DNA from: Acrasis kona
Lineage: Eukaryota; Heterolobosea; Eutetramitea; Acrasida; Acrasidae
Length of the DNA stretch: 25,977 nucleotides
Assembly (NCBI GenBank): GCA_026419775.2
Contig: JAOPGA020000842.1
Location: 1-25,977 of the forward strand
Direction: 5' to 3'
Made by a program: the position numbers and the translations under genes. The notes beneath the pieces are model-generated. The model did no database searches. It saw nothing but the letters and a program-made list of their open reading frames with translations, and was not told where the DNA came from. Shown piece after piece: positions 10,600 to 19,900 of the stretch (positions are counted from its first letter, which is position 1; every line of letters begins with the position of its first letter).

Positions 10600-11256
10600 A
10601 TGAACGACTTATGGGGCACTATAACAACTGTAGTATGCGTGCTATCACTTATTGGAAGCGTTACAGTCATCGAGAAAGCTCTCAACCTTTCAAAGGAGAC
10701 TTCTAGAAAACTGGTCCACATTGGAGCTGGTCACGCTTTATTCTTCATGTATGCCCTGATTAGTAGCAAATGGTATGCAGCTAGTGTAATGGTATTGTTT
10801 ACATTCCTAAACTACCTATCATTGAAGAACAGCATGTTCGCAGCAATGGAAACCAAAGAAAGAAAGTCGTTTGGAACAGTATACTACCCATTAGCTATGG
10901 CTGTATTAATTATTATTCTTTACGACACTGACAAGCTTGCGCTAACCGCAGGTGTAATGGCACTAGCGTGGGGAGATGGCATGGCAGCAGCTGTTGGAAG
11001 TGCATATGGAAAACACAAATACAAAATTTACAACCAATACAGATCTTTTGAAGGAAGTTTCGCTGCTTTCATCTCCAGTGCCATCGCTGTTACCGTTGTT
11101 ATGTTATGCTTTGGAAGATATGGATTATTAGGTTCAATTGGACGCGGGTTGTTCCTTGGATTAATCACTTCTATTATAGAGGGAGTGTCATACGCAGATT
11201 TAGATAATCTCCTGATACCATTCATCATTTCATCAACTCAACATTTAATGCAATAA
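10600..11256 (+). CDS. Polyprenol (phytol/dolichol) kinase-family integral membrane protein
   Basis: 218 residues, no introns, about six hydrophobic segments. Shows the CTP-dependent kinase/cytidylyltransferase-like family motifs in order: SRKLVHIGAGH (36-46), WGDGMAAAVGSAYGKHK (124-140) with the nucleotide-binding GDG, RSFEGSFA (148-155), and a final ADLDNLLIPF (199-208) equivalent to the DNxxIP motif. Family members (SEC59 dolichol kinase, VTE5 phytol kinase, farnesol kinase, yeast DGK1) phosphorylate isoprenoid alcohols or diacylglycerol with CTP in ER or plastid membranes. The short length and SRKLxHI start fit the phytol/farnesol-kinase type better than the long SEC59. Exact substrate is not resolvable here. 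The TAA stop (11254-11256) is embedded in AATAAA (11252-11257). Confidence 0.88.
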   Translation: MNDLWGTITTVVCVLSLIGSVTVIEKALNLSKETSRKLVHIGAGHALFFMYALISSKWYAASVMVLFTFLNYLSLKNSMFAAMETKERKSFGTVYYPLAMAVLIIILYDTDKLALTAGVMALAWGDGMAAAVGSAYGKHKYKIYNQYRSFEGSFAAFISSAIAVTVVMLCFGRYGLLGSIGRGLFLGLITSIIEGVSYADLDNLLIPFIISSTQHLMQ

Positions 11257-11257
11257 A
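11252..11257 (+). terminator. AATAAA overlapping the stop of the polyprenol-kinase-like gene
   Basis: CAATAAAG contains both the TAA stop (11254-11256) and the canonical poly(A) hexamer. Confidence 0.6.
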
Positions 11258-11310
11258 GTTTAAAAATTCTTCGTAATTCCTATTTTTAGCGGACGGGTGG
11301 CCTGTTTGAC

Positions 11311-11439
11311 CTATCCTTCTGCTTCAACATTTGATTCCAAACAAAGTGTTTGTCCTGTTTCTTCCTCTTGTGTCTTCTTAAGCAATTCTCTGAGTTCCTC
11401 TATTGAAAGGTTTCGTTCTGGAATAAAAACGGCCTTCAT
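11311..11439 (-). CDS. Possible 42-residue hypothetical protein
   Basis: Minus-strand ATG 11439 to TAG 11313-11311 encodes MKAVFIPERNLSIEELRELL followed by a charged Lys/Glu stretch (KKTQEEETGQ) and a polar end (VEAEG). Composition resembles an amphipathic helix with an acidic tail, as expected of real protein, and the gap between the flanking plus-strand genes (11256 and 11657) is otherwise unused. No family recognised. An upstream exon is possible (an ATG and GTCTAT donor-like site lie at about 11450-11466). A plus-strand frame through the same DNA (11297-11509) looks unlike protein. Confidence 0.4.
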   Translation of the reverse strand: MKAVFIPERNLSIEELRELLKKTQEEETGQTLCLESNVEAEG

Positions 11440-11656
11440 GGTCAGAATATCGATAGACAATATTCATTTTGTTTTGATTGAGATCGCTCTTTTAACGTCC
11501 TTATTTTAAGAACAAATTAACAACTAAAAGCACTTATTTTTGCGTTCTTAAATCTTGGAAGAACATCCACAACAAAGATCTCAATCCATCGATCAAACGG
11601 ATAATTCATTTAGCCTACTGTCTTTTGTAACGATTAGTCAACTAATAAAATAGAAC

Positions 11657-12202
11657 ATGAGCACAGAGCAGACTGAGGAACCTGAAGAAGATCTAGTGGA
11701 GACAACAGAGAATCTAGATAATCGTCCAAAAAGGAGACCACACCAAATCATTCAACCATTCCCGTCAGGGGACCAACAACAACCACCTTACAATTACATG
11801 ATGCACTCGAATGATGAAAACCAACAGCCAACAGACGAAGAACTTATGCACAAACATCCAAACTTTCAAGAAATAAAAGAACAGGATCGTTTTCTTCCAA
11901 TCGCAAACATTAATCGAATTATGAAGAAATCACTACCGGCTAACGCTAAAATATCAAAGGAAGCAAAGGAGTGCGTCCAAGAATGTGTGTCGGAATACAT
12001 TTCATTCATTACCAATGAAGCTAGTGATTTGTGTGTCCACGAAAAAAGGAAAACAATTAATGGTAATGATTTACTGCGGGCCATGCAAAATCTTGGATTT
12101 GAGTCCTACTTCGAGCCTCTTCGGTTATACCTGCAGAGATACCAAGACTTCACGAAGGGTGATAAGACGACGAAGAGTGGGAAGCGGAAGCAAGATGAGT
12201 GA
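11657..12202 (+). CDS. NF-YB / HAP3 CCAAT-binding factor subunit B
   Basis: 181 residues, no introns. Residues 75-166 are a near-perfect NF-YB histone-fold core: [95 protein letters not shown] pairs with NF-YC through H2A/H2B-like folds and, with NF-YA, binds CCAAT boxes as a nuclear transcription factor. The 74-residue N-terminal extension is acidic then Gln/Pro/Asn-rich ([11 protein letters not shown]), and the short C-tail is Lys-rich (KTTKSGKRK), possibly a nuclear signal. Start ATG 11657 is the first in the frame. AATAAA follows the stop by about 20 nt. Confidence 0.97.
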   Translation: MSTEQTEEPEEDLVETTENLDNRPKRRPHQIIQPFPSGDQQQPPYNYMMHSNDENQQPTDEELMHKHPNFQEIKEQDRFLPIANINRIMKKSLPANAKISKEAKECVQECVSEYISFITNEASDLCVHEKRKTINGNDLLRAMQNLGFESYFEPLRLYLQRYQDFTKGDKTTKSGKRKQDE

Positions 12203-12354
12203 TTTTTAAACTGATGATTGTAATAAATGTATTGTTATCAACGGGTTTCCACATATCTAATTTTGTAAACGTCAATCATTGATGTTAAAACCCTTTTGGC
12301 AGTCGGCGTAGAAAGTTCCAACAAAACTTTGTGGACACTTATACGCAACATACA

Positions 12355-13197
12355 ATGAATCGTGCCTCTACGAGAATGAGCTCCAAGAGGGACCTGTCAA
12401 ACAGGATGAAGAGAATAGGAACGATCAATCTCTCACATTTTAGTGAGGCCCAGATGCCAAAGATACATGAATACAAAATAGCAGTTGTGGGTCCACACAA
12501 AAGTGGCAAGACATGTATAGTGACTCGTTTTCTGTCAGGAGAATTCGGGGAGGACTATGACCACACTATAGAAGATGTGCACTACAAAAATTCTAACATT
12601 AACATAAATAGTGTCATGCCATCAATAACAAGCGATGTCAATGAGATTATATGTAAGTTAACAATAGTGGACACATCTGGTCTTGAAGAAGAGTTCTCTC
12701 AAGTTAACGAAAATGAAGTTGCCGACTCTGATGCCTTCATTTTTGTGGCGGACCTCTCCGACGAGGATACATTGAACAAAGTTAAGTTCTTTTATGAAAG
12801 GGTGTGTGATCTTCAGGCAGACAAAATTCAGGGATTAACAATGTTTGATGCCACTGTTCGGTTGCCCATAGTTCTAGTGCAAAACAAAGAGGACGAGAAG
12901 GTTAATGACACCATCCAACAAGATTTAGGAGAATGGGCGGAGCAAAATGGAATTCCTTACTTCCCTCTTGACAAGAGCGGCAACGTTCAGCCTATATATG
13001 AATCTGCCATATGTCAAGTTGTCCACAATGTACATGTTCTTCCCCTAATATCTGACACAAGTTGTATGCCTAATGACCCCTCCTCAAGATTATCCAAGGA
13101 TAGTAATAGCTTATCACCAAACAGCGAAAGAAAATCTGTCAGGCAGAGTTTAGGTGCTGCAATGCAGAAGTTGATTGGAAAAACAATAAAAACATAA
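12355..13197 (+). CDS. Atypical Ras-like small GTPase
   Basis: 280 residues from ATG 12355. G motifs: G1 GPHKSGKT (46-53), a G2 Thr in YDHTIED, G3 DTSGLEEE (106 on), G4 QNKED (NKxD at 177-180); G5 is atypical (FPLDKSG instead of SAK). Relative to Ras, the Gly12 position is His (GPHK) and the catalytic Gln61 position is Leu (DTSGL versus DTAGQ), so GTP hydrolysis is expected to be slow or absent; this is inference. There is about a 37-residue N-terminal extension and a Ser-rich 55-residue tail (SRLSKDSNSLSPNSERKS). The tail ends KTIKT with no CAAX or other prenylation cysteine, so it is not membrane-anchored in the usual Ras way. A 20-residue insert lies between switch I and the DTSG strand. 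AATAAA occurs inside the last codons (13185-13190) just before the TAA. Confidence 0.9.
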   Translation: MNRASTRMSSKRDLSNRMKRIGTINLSHFSEAQMPKIHEYKIAVVGPHKSGKTCIVTRFLSGEFGEDYDHTIEDVHYKNSNININSVMPSITSDVNEIICKLTIVDTSGLEEEFSQVNENEVADSDAFIFVADLSDEDTLNKVKFFYERVCDLQADKIQGLTMFDATVRLPIVLVQNKEDEKVNDTIQQDLGEWAEQNGIPYFPLDKSGNVQPIYESAICQVVHNVHVLPLISDTSCMPNDPSSRLSKDSNSLSPNSERKSVRQSLGAAMQKLIGKTIKT

Positions 13198-13540
13198 AGA
13201 AAAAGTTGGTGAATTAGTGTCTTTCTAAAATGCAGTGATGTGGTTCCTAACGTACTATTTCTTTGTACTTTTTAAAAAATTACCCTCATCTCCAAATTTA
13301 TTATCTTACACTCAATATGACATCCTGTATGCCTGTGTATGGAACTTCCAAGTGAATCCTTTTACAAACATCAACATGTGCTTCATCAACGTCGATTACA
13401 GAAAAATGTTAAAAATAATGACATCAAGACATCAAGAGGGAGTCATGGTTGGTGGGGTGCAATGTTAATATACCAACCTTTTTGATTACAACTGTGCAGG
13501 TTGATCAACAAAAAAATAAGACACGTAGGCTATTCCAAAA
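13198..13540. other. Intergenic region between the GTPase and the RDEL protein
   Basis: 343 bp, AT-rich. A plus-strand frame (13235-13468) and a short minus-strand frame carry no family motif and look like chance. A doubled ACATCAAG word occurs near 13424. I see nothing else. Confidence 0.5.
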
Positions 13541-14174
13541 ATGAGATTGATCATCTGTTCTATTCTAGCATTATTAGTAGTGGGAGCATACTCACAAGGA
13601 GCAGCATCTCCGTTATCTGCAGATCAATGCTCCGAAGAGAATAAGAGGTGGCTTAATACAGATTTCACGTCAGCCATATGGCAATCAATAGCCTCTGGCA
13701 CCTTTTTCGAAAACCTAAGACCACAATTTGATGAGCAACCCTGCCTAGTACATGTTAGATCTCAAGATGGAAGAGGACCACTATTTTGGGCCTACGAATT
13801 TGGTCGTGGAGACTATGTTGACTACTTAAAGTCAAGATTAGCTGACGAAGACGCTTTGGATATTAATGGAAAGAAGCCAAAACACTTGTCGAAGATCCAA
13901 GATAACAATGAAGATTTCGGTGTTGGTTTCAGACCCGCTCAAGGTAAATAAATCAAATATTGCGTTCCAATTCACATTAAAAGAGGGTATCCAAGTGACA
14001 ACGGAACAAGACAAGAAGAGACAAAGAGAACAAGAGGAAGAAAGTCGCAGAGCCAAGGAGGAGAGTTTTAAGAAGCAGCAACAACGCGAGGAAGAGGAAG
14101 AATTCCTTAGACTTGCTGAAGAAGCACTTTCCTCCAACCAACACGCCACCACGGATGACCGTGACGAGTTGTAG
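13541..14174 (+). CDS. ER luminal protein with ankyrin-like segment, coiled coil and C-terminal RDEL
   Basis: Coding segments 13541-13943 and 13984-14174, 197 residues; the 40-nt intron 13944-13983 (GTAAAT...AAAAG) splits a Glu codon and restores RPAQEGIQVTTEQ. Signal peptide MRLIICSILALLVVGAYSQG. Residues 30-110 include PCLVHVRSQDGRGPLFWAYE and FGRGDYVDYLKSRLADEDA, an ankyrin-repeat-like unit (DGxGPLxWAxExGxxDxVxxL). The second half is a charged coiled coil (KKRQREQEEESRRAKEESFK, QQQREEEEEF). The chain ends DDRDEL, an ER retrieval signal of the KDEL/HDEL type, so it should stay in the ER lumen, possibly as a folding or calcium-related factor; that role is inferred. Two cysteines (in DQCSEE and QPCLVH) could form a disulfide. 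AATAAA lies 6 nt after the TAG. Without splicing the signal and the RDEL end would be in different frames, which strongly supports the intron. Confidence 0.88.
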
Positions 14175-14279
14175 ATTCAAATAAATTGTTGTAATGTGTT
14201 AACTTTTTGTTGTTGTAATTAGCCAATTAGGTGAAAGTTTTGAATTTCTGTTGAATACTTTCAAAAAAACGATAACGTT

Positions 14280-16631
14280 ATGCTCTCTACAACTTTAAAA
14301 AGGGCCGTTGCCCCACGTCTGCGCAACGGTTGCAGAGCATATGCAACACAAGGTACACAAATCCCCTTCTCAAACTTGGAAAACGAGAAGGAGAGATTCT
14401 TCAACCCAGACAAGCTTAAACACACCCTAAAGCAGGTCAAAGAGAAGTTGAACAATAGACCTTTTACACTTAGCGAGAAAGTCTTGTACAGTCACACAGA
14501 CGACGTCAAGTCCCAAGAATTCGTTCGCGGTAAGAGCTACCTTAAACTAAGACCAGACAGAGTCGCCATGCAAGACGCTACAGCTCAAATGGCAATTCTT
14601 CAATTCATGAGTAGCGGTATCCCACAAACAGCTGTTCCAAGTACAGTTCATTGCGACCATTTGATTTTGGCACAAGATGGTGGACACGAGGATTTGCCAC
14701 GCAGCAAGGACCTAAATAAGGAGGTATTCAACTTTTTGAGCAACGCTTCCCAAAAGCATGGTATTGGTTTCTGGAAGCCAGGAAGCGGAATCATCCATCA
14801 AATCATTTTGGAGAATTATGCTTTCCCCGGAGGTCTCATGATTGGAACTGACTCCCACACACCAAACGCTGGAGGTTTAGGTATGTTGGCCATCGGTGTT
14901 GGTGGTGCTGATGCCGTCGACGTTATGGCCGGTTTACCATGGGAACTAAAAGCACCCAAAGTTATCGGTGTCAAGTTGACCGGAAAATTGAACGGATGGA
15001 CATCTCCAAAAGATATCATTCTTAAGGTCGCAGGTATCCTAACCGTCAAGGGAGGAACGGGTGCCATCGTTGAATACTTTGGATCTGGTCTCGATAGCAT
15101 TTCCTGCACAGGTATGGCCACCATCTGTAACATGGGAGCCGAAATTGGTGCAACCACATCAGTCTTCCCCTACAATGAACGCATGGCAGAGTACTTGCGC
15201 GCCACAAAGAGAGACAAGTTCGCCGACTGGGCCAACCAAAACAGAGACTACTTGAGCGCTGATAAGGACGCTCAGTACGATCAATTAATAGAAATCAACT
15301 TGGACACATTGGAACCACACGTGAACGGACCCTTCACTCCCGATCTAGCCACACCCATCAGTCAAGTCGCCAGAGTAGCCAAGGAGAACGGATGGCCATT
15401 GGAAGTCAAGGCTGGATTGATTGGTTCATGCACAAACTCATCCTACGAGGACATGACACGCAGCGCATTCTTGATCAACGAAGCCAAACAAAACGGCGTC
15501 GAGATGAAGAGCCAATACTTTGTCACGCCCGGTAGCGAACAAGTCAGAGCCACTCTAGAGAGAGATGGCGTCCTCAAACAATTCCAAGACGCAGGAGGAG
15601 TCGTTTTGAGCAACGCCTGTGGACCTTGCATCGGTCAATGGAACAGAACCGACGTCAAGAAGGGAGAAGACAACACCATCGTCACCTCGTACAATCGTAA
15701 CTTTACTGCAAGAAACGACGGCAACCCAAGAACACACGCTTTCGTGACCAGTCCAGAGTTGGTGACCGCCTTCAGCATTGCAGGAAGCTTGACATTCAAT
15801 CCACTCACTGACAGTCTCAAGGGTAAGAATGGAGATTTCAAGTTGAGCGCACCACAAGGACATGCGCTACCAGCAAAGGGATACGATCCAGGTCAAGACA
15901 CATTCCAATCTCCACCCAAGGATGGAAACCAAGTACAAGTCAACATTGACCCCAAGAGCGATCGCTTACAACTTTTGAAACCATTCGCACCATGGGACAA
16001 GAAGGATTACACCAACTGTCCAATCCTCATCAAGACCGTAGGAAAGTGCACCACCGATCACATTAGCATGGCTGGTCCATGGTTGAAGTACAGAGGTCAC
16101 TTGGAAAACATCTCCAACAACATGTTGATTGGTGCCATCAATGCACAAAACAACAAGGCCAACAGCGTTCAAAACTTTTTGAAGGAAGGAGAAGTGTTCG
16201 ACACTGTTCCAGGAGTTGCCAGAGAATACAAGGCTCAAGGCGTCAAATGGGTCGTGATTGGTGATGAGAATTATGGAGAAGGTTCATCCAGAGAGCACGC
16301 TGCATTGGAGCCAAGATACTTGGGAGGTGTTGCCATCATCGTCAAGAGCTTTGCTCGTATCCACGAAACCAACTTGAAGAAGCAAGGAATGTTACCATTG
16401 ACATTTGCAGAACCCGCAGACTATGACAAGATTGAACCAACCGATCGCGTCGATTTGTTGGTCTCTGGAGACAAGTTGCACGAGGGAAGCCAAATCACCT
16501 TAAAGTTAAGCACAAAGGACGGAAAGCACAAGACTGACATTCTGTTGAACCACACTTTCAACAAGGAGCAAATTGGTTGGTTCCACGCTGGAAGTGCGCT
16601 CAACTTGATTGCCGCACAACAAAAGAAATAA
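14280..16631 (+). CDS. ACO2: Mitochondrial aconitate hydratase (aconitase)
   Basis: 783 residues, intronless, full length. Converts citrate to isocitrate in the TCA cycle. The first ~25 residues ([25 protein letters not shown]) form a typical mitochondrial presequence: Arg-rich, no acidic residue, RAY cleavage-like site. The [4Fe-4S] ligands are Cys384 ([10 protein letters not shown]) and Cys447/Cys450 ([10 protein letters not shown]). Substrate-site motifs include [37 protein letters not shown] and [19 protein letters not shown] in the swivel domain. Similarity pattern is that of eukaryotic ACO2 rather than cytosolic ACO1/IRP. Codon use is the most biased in the window (many C-ending codons), as expected for high expression. 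The TAA stop (16629-16631) sits inside AATAAA (16627-16632). Confidence 0.98.
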   Translation: MLSTTLKRAVAPRLRNGCRAYATQGTQIPFSNLENEKERFFNPDKLKHTLKQVKEKLNNRPFTLSEKVLYSHTDDVKSQEFVRGKSYLKLRPDRVAMQDATAQMAILQFMSSGIPQTAVPSTVHCDHLILAQDGGHEDLPRSKDLNKEVFNFLSNASQKHGIGFWKPGSGIIHQIILENYAFPGGLMIGTDSHTPNAGGLGMLAIGVGGADAVDVMAGLPWELKAPKVIGVKLTGKLNGWTSPKDIILKVAGILTVKGGTGAIVEYFGSGLDSISCTGMATICNMGAEIGATTSVFPYNERMAEYLRATKRDKFADWANQNRDYLSADKDAQYDQLIEINLDTLEPHVNGPFTPDLATPISQVARVAKENGWPLEVKAGLIGSCTNSSYEDMTRSAFLINEAKQNGVEMKSQYFVTPGSEQVRATLERDGVLKQFQDAGGVVLSNACGPCIGQWNRTDVKKGEDNTIVTSYNRNFTARNDGNPRTHAFVTSPELVTAFSIAGSLTFNPLTDSLKGKNGDFKLSAPQGHALPAKGYDPGQDTFQSPPKDGNQVQVNIDPKSDRLQLLKPFAPWDKKDYTNCPILIKTVGKCTTDHISMAGPWLKYRGHLENISNNMLIGAINAQNNKANSVQNFLKEGEVFDTVPGVAREYKAQGVKWVVIGDENYGEGSSREHAALEPRYLGGVAIIVKSFARIHETNLKKQGMLPLTFAEPADYDKIEPTDRVDLLVSGDKLHEGSQITLKLSTKDGKHKTDILLNHTFNKEQIGWFHAGSALNLIAAQQKK

Positions 16632-16632
16632 A
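16627..16632 (+). terminator. AATAAA overlapping the aconitase stop
   Basis: GAAATAAAATTG contains the TAA stop (16629-16631) within the hexamer. Confidence 0.6.
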
Positions 16633-16702
16633 ATTGTATTCATTTTTCCAATACGTATGTGTTTTTAAAAATTGTTGTTCCCATCTATACTAATCCTATT
16701 CT

Positions 16703-16910
16703 TTAGAATGACCCCATGGCGAAGTACTCTCGATAAGACCTACAGGCGGCATGCGCGAAACCAACGTCGAAACTAAAGAACTTAGCCCCAACAGGAGACG
16801 CACATGCCAGACAGGAGAACAAACGACACTATGGCGTAGGCATGACCCAAATATCTACTCTTCTTGGGTAATGAGTTAGATGTTCTTAAGGACTGCGCAA
16901 TCCACTTCAT
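16703..16910 (-). CDS. Hidden small membrane protein gene (spliced or with one surplus base)
   Basis: Minus-strand ATG 16910 encodes MKWIAQSLRTSNSLPKKSRY and LGHAYAIVSFVLLSGMC, then stops at 16784-16782. In the next frame the DNA immediately downstream reads PVGAKFFSFDVGFAHAACRS and YREYFAMGSF to TAA 16705-16703. Two ways join them: a 49-nt intron 16781-16829 (GTGTCG...GCTAAG), giving about 51 residues, or one surplus base near 16794, giving about 67 residues with a clean single membrane helix. The basic N-terminus followed by one hydrophobic helix suggests a small mitochondrial or ER membrane subunit, but I do not recognise it. It begins 57 bp downstream of the ELP1 stop on the same strand, the same spacing as between VPS16 and its downstream gene, and the DNA is GC-richer (about 50 percent in hand counts) than other gaps. 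Confidence 0.6.
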
Positions 16911-16963
16911 CACAATCAACAATCACAAAGAGTCAATTCAACCAATTATCAAATATTGTGGTT

Positions 16964-16969
16964 TTTATT
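16964..16969 (-). terminator. AATAAA overlapping the ELP1 stop
   Basis: Minus-strand TAATAAAAAC: the ELP1 TAA stop (16970-16968) overlaps the hexamer. Confidence 0.6.
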
Positions 16970-19900
16970 ACAAAAGAATCTTGATCATCCACTTTTCATC
17001 GCTCTCCAAAAAAGTACCGACCAAATCACTCAACCTCCTCGGCACCACATGTCTATCGGGTACGTTCTTATCGTCGACGCTCGGCACATAATACTCGCTC
17101 TCGATCAACTCCCTACGATCCCTCACCAACTGCAACAAACTCTTCAACTTTTCTTGCACCTGCTTCGACTCGTTATTCAATCCAAAGTAAACACCAATGC
17201 CCATCAGCTCGCTCATGCTCGAGATTTGAGCCTTTTGAGGAATCAAGGAGTAAATTCGATTCACCAAATTATCCTCCTCGAACGGACCTCCCTTCTTGAG
17301 CTTGGTCCTCTTCTTCTTGTTGCGAGCGGTCACCATGCCGGTACCACTTCTAGCGCTCACGTTGGATATGCTCGACAAGACGCTCACTCCGCTATAGGCG
17401 CTCATGTCGCTCTGTATGCTTCCGCTATCCGACAACTGATCGACGTCGACGCCCAACACGCCCTCGTCCAACGCCTCCATTTCCAATCGCTTCGATCGTT
17501 CCAATTCCAATCTCGCTTCTCCGAGTCGATTACAATATTTGGTCAATTTGGAGATGGAATCGTCCAAATCATTACAAGTCTCCTCCAATCCATCCACCAC
17601 CGCTGGTTCGATGTGCGTCTGTATCAAATCGTTTCGATCGAATTTGGATGCGATTCTCATGCTCTCGTTCCACACGTGTGATTTGGTCAGCGTCAACACT
17701 GCTTCTTCGTGATCGTTCAAATATTCGCACAAAATGAGCGCCACGTCCTTGACTCGATGTAATTTCTCGCACGATCGAATCAGATCGAATGCAATTTGTT
17801 TGCATGCATCTCGAGAGTAACGCAATCGATGAGTGGCGATGCTCATGGCCATTCGATAATCGCCATCCATCACGTAGGCATCCATCGCCTTCTTGTGGTG
17901 ATTGCCCGATAAGAAGGTGATCGCGGATTGTTGATAAGATTCCTTCTGGTACAAGTAATCGCCAAATGCTTCCAAGAATTGCACATCTCGATCGAACAAT
18001 TGCATTCCCAATTCGTATAATTCGTGATTCTTGACGAGCTGAATGCATCGGTGGTGATGATCGGCATCGGTGGGCGCCGATTTGGATAGATTGACGAGCG
18101 CATTGCTCCACCTGCCCAGATCCATATCGATCGTGTAGCGTTGATAATCCACGTTTCGAATTTGTTGCAATTGGGCCAAGTACGGCAGGTATTCTTTTGG
18201 ATCCTTTTGTGATTTTTGTGCCACCATCAGGACCAATTCGAAATCGTACATTCCTAACGCTACGTTGTAAAGCTTATCGACGTCTCCGCACAGCACGATC
18301 AAGTAGCGCAGCGCGGCTTCTGAAGAAGATGACGATTTGATTTGTTGATTTAATTCCGATTCCTTCATGTCCCTGATCAGACGCAACGCATCGTCTAATT
18401 GCGGCGGATCGCACTTGACGAACGTGGTGATCGTGCTGGTGATTAATTCTTGTTTTCGATCGGATTGTCGAATGGCATTTCTGACGGCGATGCATACTTG
18501 GTTGACCTTCGAAGTTGACTGATGGTGATTTTGAACGTGATTGCGTTGATGATGATATCCAATGTACTTGACGAGAGTGACGTCGCTCGGCGTCAACGTG
18601 CTCAGGAACAAATTAATGTGATCGGCATTGACACATTGTGAGATGAGTTGATTCACGTGTGCGAAGAAATGTTGTGGATCGTGATCGTGGAGTAAATTGG
18701 CGTCCACCACGTGTTTGCGCATGAGCGATAGAGCGGTTCCATATAAATGTTGATTCAACAAATCCCTCAAATGATCTAAGAGCAGAGCCTTTGGATAAAT
18801 TCCTTCCAGATTACCTCTTGGCATTTGTAACACGACGCGCACGTCTCTTGGAATGGCGCACACTAATTTGGCACCTCTTTCTAATTCTCTGAAACCTTGA
18901 TCGTATCGAGATGATGCGTTGGATGATGCTGATTCCAAGAGATCGGAAGCTGATTGATGTAACGATAGAATGCGTAATTGATGGTTAAAAGTAGTGAAGA
19001 GTAAATGTTGGGATCCATGAAGTGTGAAGCTTGAACAATTGCTGGCTGCGACGTTTCCTTGTACGTAGAGCAATCCGCGATAATTGAGTCCGACGAGGGC
19101 GTCTTCTTGGTCATGAGCATCTTCGCTTTGTACTTTGCATGCTTGCATCCATTCGCAAGGTTGTTGGAATGAAAGTTCTGAGCGTTCCTCTGGCGGTGAT
19201 ATTTCATTGTTGTGGTAAGGTTGTTGGAATACTGATCCATCATTGGTCTGAACGAATAAAGTACATGATTCAACGTCGTGTGTAATTCTTAAAATGTGAT
19301 CAGGGTAGGATATTTCGTTAACGTGTCCATTGTGCTTGTAGAACTTTAAAGTGTCTTGTCCTAATGGTTTTGAAGGTTCCACGCAAGCAATGGTGTCATC
19401 ACTCAAGACGGTCAACAGACGTGTCTGTGAAATGTTAAAAGTAGCAACCTGTGAAGGTGGCAGGCCGAATTTTGGTGGCTTACTTTGCGTTGGATCGTAT
19501 TGGTAGATTAATACGGTTCCCTCCTTATTTGACAATTGTACTGCAAGTTGATGATTGGGTCCGAATGATGCGCTGCGCACTGGGTGAGGAAATTCTAGCT
19601 TCGAAGCACTCATTGGAGGTGGGACCAAACAATGTCTCATGGGTGTCATCAAAAGGTTACATCCATCAATCACTGCCATGATGGTAGGGTTGTCCGACTC
19701 ATTACCAACGCTCATGCAATGATCCCAACAAAAGTCATAGCAAGAATAAGAACCTCCTTGGCAGTGAACATGTAAGCGTAATGGAAGTTCAGCATCCCAT
19801 TGAACGCATGTAGCAGGTGACTCTAGTATAAAGTGTTGCTTAAGGTACCAATGGTAATTTCCTCTGTAATAAAGTCTAAGGATGTGTTGGTTGTTGCTGT

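Noticed and set aside
13235-13468. 77-codon plus-strand frame as a gene
   Set aside because: No motif, AT-driven Phe/Tyr/Asn-rich composition, and no supporting poly(A) or splice pattern.
16956-17681. 241-codon plus-strand frame antisense to ELP1
   Set aside because: It lies wholly opposite conserved ELP1 C-terminal coding sequence, is His/Gln/Leu-rich as expected of a shadow frame, and shows no motif.
17572-18111. 179-codon minus frame within ELP1
   Set aside because: Alternative frame of the conserved ELP1 solenoid, Arg/Ser-rich, produced by local base composition.
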